A stretch of DNA of 25,760 nt, taken from Bifidobacterium imperatoris. GTDB taxonomy: Bacteria > Actinomycetota > Actinomycetes > Actinomycetales > Bifidobacteriaceae. The notes beneath the pieces were generated by a model. It had not been told where the DNA came from and ran no database searches. It was given only the letters and a program-made list of their open reading frames with translations. Positions 24,037 through 25,760 of this stretch are shown here, piece after piece (position 1 is the first letter of the stretch; every line of letters begins with the position of its first letter). The stretch spans positions 1-25,760 of the forward strand of contig NZ_NMWV01000036.1 of the NCBI RefSeq assembly GCF_002860405.1. The letters run 5' to 3'. Position numbers and translations under genes: made by a program.

Positions 24037-25425
24037 ATGACTGCAGCTCTCGAAGAGAACGGTCTGGAACAGGCGGCTGGCGTGGCCAGCGCGGCAGCGG
24101 GCAAAGCGGCTGCCATGGTTCGTGATTCGGTCAAGACCGTAATCGCTGCCTCGATGGTCGGCACTGCCATCGAATTCTATGATTTCTACGCTTACGGTAC
24201 TGCCGCGGCAAACTACTTCCCGCACATCTTCTTCTCTGACAAGGCCAACCCAACCGTGGCCCTGCTGATGAGCCTTTTGACATTCGCCATCGCCTTCATC
24301 GCCCGTCCGCTGGGCTCGCTGGTCTTCGGTCACTTCGGTGATCGTATGGGCCGCAAGACCACGCTGGTTGTTTCCCTGATGACCATGGGCGTTGGCACCT
24401 TCCTGATCGGCTGCCTGCCGACCTACGATCAGGCTGGCGTGTTCGCAGTCGCCATCCTCTGCCTCCTGCGCTTCGTGCAGGGCATCGGCCTGGGTGGTGA
24501 ATGGTCTGGCGCAGCACTGGTCGCCACCGAGAACGCACCTGAAAACAAGCGTGCACTGTACGGCTCCTTCCCGGAGCTCGGCGCGCCGATCGGATTTTTC
24601 CTGTCCAACGGCACCTACTTCGTGCTGGAATCCTTCAACGATCAGGACGCCATGCTGTCCTGGGGTTGGCGCGTGCCGTTCCTGCTCTCCGCAGTACTGG
24701 TGATCATCGGCCTGGTGGTCCGCGTTCATATGGAGGAGACCCCGATCTTCCGTATGGCTCAGGAGCAGAAGAAGGTTGTGAAGTCCCCGCTGACCGAGGT
24801 CTTCCGCAAGTCTTGGCGTCAGGTGCTGCAGGCTACCTTCCTTGTGGCTGTGACTTACACGCTGTTCTACACGCTCGCTACTTGGTCCCTCGCGTGGGGC
24901 ACCAAGGATGTTGCGGACGGCGGCGGCAACCTGGGCTTCACCAACCAGGAATACCTGCTCATGCTCATGATCTCCATCTGCGTGTTCGCCCTGTTCATCG
25001 TGCTGTCTTGCCTGTACGCGGATAAGATCGGTCGCCGTCGCGTGCTGACCTTCTCTTCCTGCGCACTCGTGGTCTTCGCTCTGCTGTTCCCGTTCCTGCT
25101 GGACGGTCAGCTCGTGGGCCAGAAGAACTTCGCCGCCAACTTGGCCTTCCTGTGCATCGGCTTCGCGCTGATGGGCATCGCCTTCGGTCCGATCGGTGCC
25201 TTCCTGCCTGAACTGTTCGACGCCAACGTGCGCTACTCCGGCTCCGGCATCGGCTACAACCTGGCCGCCATCGTTGGTGCTGCCTTCGTGCCGACCATCG
25301 CCACATGGCTGTCCCACAACTGGGGCGTCCACTCCGTAGGCCTCTACCTCGGCGTGATGGCCGTGTGCTGCCTGGTCGCCGTGATGACCTGCCGTGAGAC
25401 AAAGGACGTGGACTTTACCAAGTAA
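24037..25425 (+). CDS. MHS-family metabolite:H+ symporter (MFS)
   Basis: This 462-residue protein has about 12 membrane helices. It carries the metabolite:H+ symporter hallmarks TAIEFYDFYAYGTAAANYFP (43-62), MFS motif GHFGDRMGRKTTL (98-110) and RFVQGIGLGGEWSGAALVATENAP (from 145). Relatives import organic acids, proline/betaine or shikimate; the substrate here is not evident. An Ala-rich cytoplasmic segment of about 30 residues precedes helix 1. AGGAG lies close before the ATG. Expression is likely controlled by the attenuator (leader ORF at 23709) and the CACANTGTG palindromes upstream. Hairpins at 25450-25507 follow the stop. Confidence 0.9.
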   Translation: MTAALEENGLEQAAGVASAAAGKAAAMVRDSVKTVIAASMVGTAIEFYDFYAYGTAAANYFPHIFFSDKANPTVALLMSLLTFAIAFIARPLGSLVFGHFGDRMGRKTTLVVSLMTMGVGTFLIGCLPTYDQAGVFAVAILCLLRFVQGIGLGGEWSGAALVATENAPENKRALYGSFPELGAPIGFFLSNGTYFVLESFNDQDAMLSWGWRVPFLLSAVLVIIGLVVRVHMEETPIFRMAQEQKKVVKSPLTEVFRKSWRQVLQATFLVAVTYTLFYTLATWSLAWGTKDVADGGGNLGFTNQEYLLMLMISICVFALFIVLSCLYADKIGRRRVLTFSSCALVVFALLFPFLLDGQLVGQKNFAANLAFLCIGFALMGIAFGPIGAFLPELFDANVRYSGSGIGYNLAAIVGAAFVPTIATWLSHNWGVHSVGLYLGVMAVCCLVAVMTCRETKDVDFTK

Positions 25426-25449
25426 AGTCCACGGCTGGTTTCCGGCTTC

Positions 25450-25510
25450 GCGATTGCCTATAAGTTGCAATCGCTCACTTCGCCTACGAAAGCCCACTGG
25501 GCTTTCGCTT
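25450..25510 (+). terminator. Hairpin pair after the symporter gene
   Basis: GCGATTGC (25450-25457) pairs with GCAATCGC (25467-25474). Then CGAAAGCCC (25487-25495) pairs with GGGCTTTCG (25499-25507) around ACT, followed by CTT. The second hairpin is the more terminator-like, though its T tract is short. Confidence 0.65.
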
Positions 25511-25555
25511 AACGGCTCAGCACGGACGTTGATTTCACGAAGTAGCCGCTTCCTT

Positions 25556-25601
25556 GGCTCCCCTTGTCAGGGGAGCTGGCTCGCGAAGCGAGTCTGAGGG
25601 G
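25556..25601 (+). repeat. GGCTCCC...GAGGG extragenic repeat, copy C
   Basis: GGCTCCCCTTGTCAGGGGAG, then CTGGCTCGCGAAGCGAG, then TCTGAGGGGT. It faces copy D in inverted orientation; the pair share flanks GGGGTAGT and ACTACCCC and could fold into one long hairpin. Confidence 0.82.
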
Positions 25602-25631
25602 TAGTCATACACCATGCAGTTTCTGAATGAA

Positions 25632-25677
25632 ACTACCCCTCAGTCACTCCGTGACAGCTCCCCTGACAAGGGGAGCC
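25632..25677 (-). repeat. GGCTCCC...GAGGG extragenic repeat, copy D
   Basis: This is the inverted partner of copy C, separated by about 30 bp. On the minus strand it reads GGCTCCCCTTGTCAGGGGAG, then CTGTCACGGAGTGAC, then TGAGGGGTAGT. The first stem is identical to copy C; the second differs by compensating changes. Confidence 0.82.
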
Positions 25678-25690
25678 CAAGTTCCGAAAA

Positions 25691-25731
25691 ACAACGTGTC
25701 ACGTTGTGAAAATCTTTGATTCCACAACGTG
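25691..25731. promoter_or_regulatory. CACGTTGTG-type palindromes before the next gene
   Basis: ACAACGTG-T-CACGTTGT (25691-25707) is a perfect inverted repeat containing CACGTTGTG (25700-25708). CACAACGTG (25723-25731) follows. These resemble the CACANTGTG motifs at 23946-23978, including the trailing GAA. The region precedes a gene outside the window and may share a regulator with the symporter. Confidence 0.5.
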
Positions 25732-25760
25732 AACCCCCTGAGGACTTTTCCAAAAGAACA

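Noticed and set aside
23884..25497. 537-codon minus-strand frame opposite the MHS symporter
   Set aside because: Antisense shadow with His/Gln/Glu-rich composition; it also runs across the regulatory region.

Overview
The window looks like the chromosome of a Bifidobacterium, most probably Bifidobacterium longum. The evidence is high-GC actinobacterial coding, a 508-residue GH13 sucrose phosphorylase with the bifidobacterial catalytic spacing (D192, E232, D290), and a LacI-type regulator with AACCGGTT-core operators beside it. The species call is inferred from protein recognition only; no search was run.

Layout. Positions 1-6700 are housekeeping: the 3' end of an unidentified gene, a 21-bp repeat tract, the membrane protease gene htpX, tRNA-Gly(CCC), an EamA-family exporter, class II fructose-bisphosphate aldolase (fba), and on the minus strand purA followed by two fluoride-channel genes (crcB/fluC). 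Positions 6880-12790 hold a branched-chain amino-acid-type ABC importer: permeases LivH and LivM, ATPases LivG and LivF in a tightly overlapping operon, then the binding lipoprotein LivK as a separate unit. LivH carries an unusual secreted beta-sandwich-like domain and a Ser-rich linker fused to its N-terminus.

Positions 12850-23510 form an expanded sucrose locus: sucrose phosphorylase (scrP), a DUF559/AbiEi-like nuclease-fold protein, a sucrose-type MFS transporter (scrT candidate), a minus-strand protein made of seven DUF3945-like repeats, a second paralogous MFS transporter, and the LacI-family regulator (scrR candidate). Paired operators about 56-57 bp apart sit before scrP and before scrT, with a degenerate copy before scrR, so one regulator probably controls transport, phosphorolysis and itself. 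Three arrays of about 24-bp palindromic elements (28 units, spaced 36-55 bp) fill the gaps before scrP, after scrP and before scrT, and flank the nuclease-like gene on both sides. A single copy of the same element forms the fba terminator.

Positions 23510-25760 hold an MHS-type metabolite:H+ symporter. Its long leader contains a 22-codon ORF with a perfect Shine-Dalgarno sequence, whose last codons can pair as an antiterminator against the 5' arm of a strong terminator. This is a complete-looking transcription attenuator. Closer to the gene are three CACANTGTG palindromes at 12-bp spacing, and related motifs recur at the end of the window before the next gene. Four copies of a GGCTCCC...GAGGG extragenic element are scattered through the second half.

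Most notable for follow-up: the attenuator before the symporter, the palindrome arrays with their enclosed nuclease-like gene, the DUF3945-like repeat protein, the LivH fusion, and an inverted pair of perfect DnaA boxes upstream of the nuclease-like gene.
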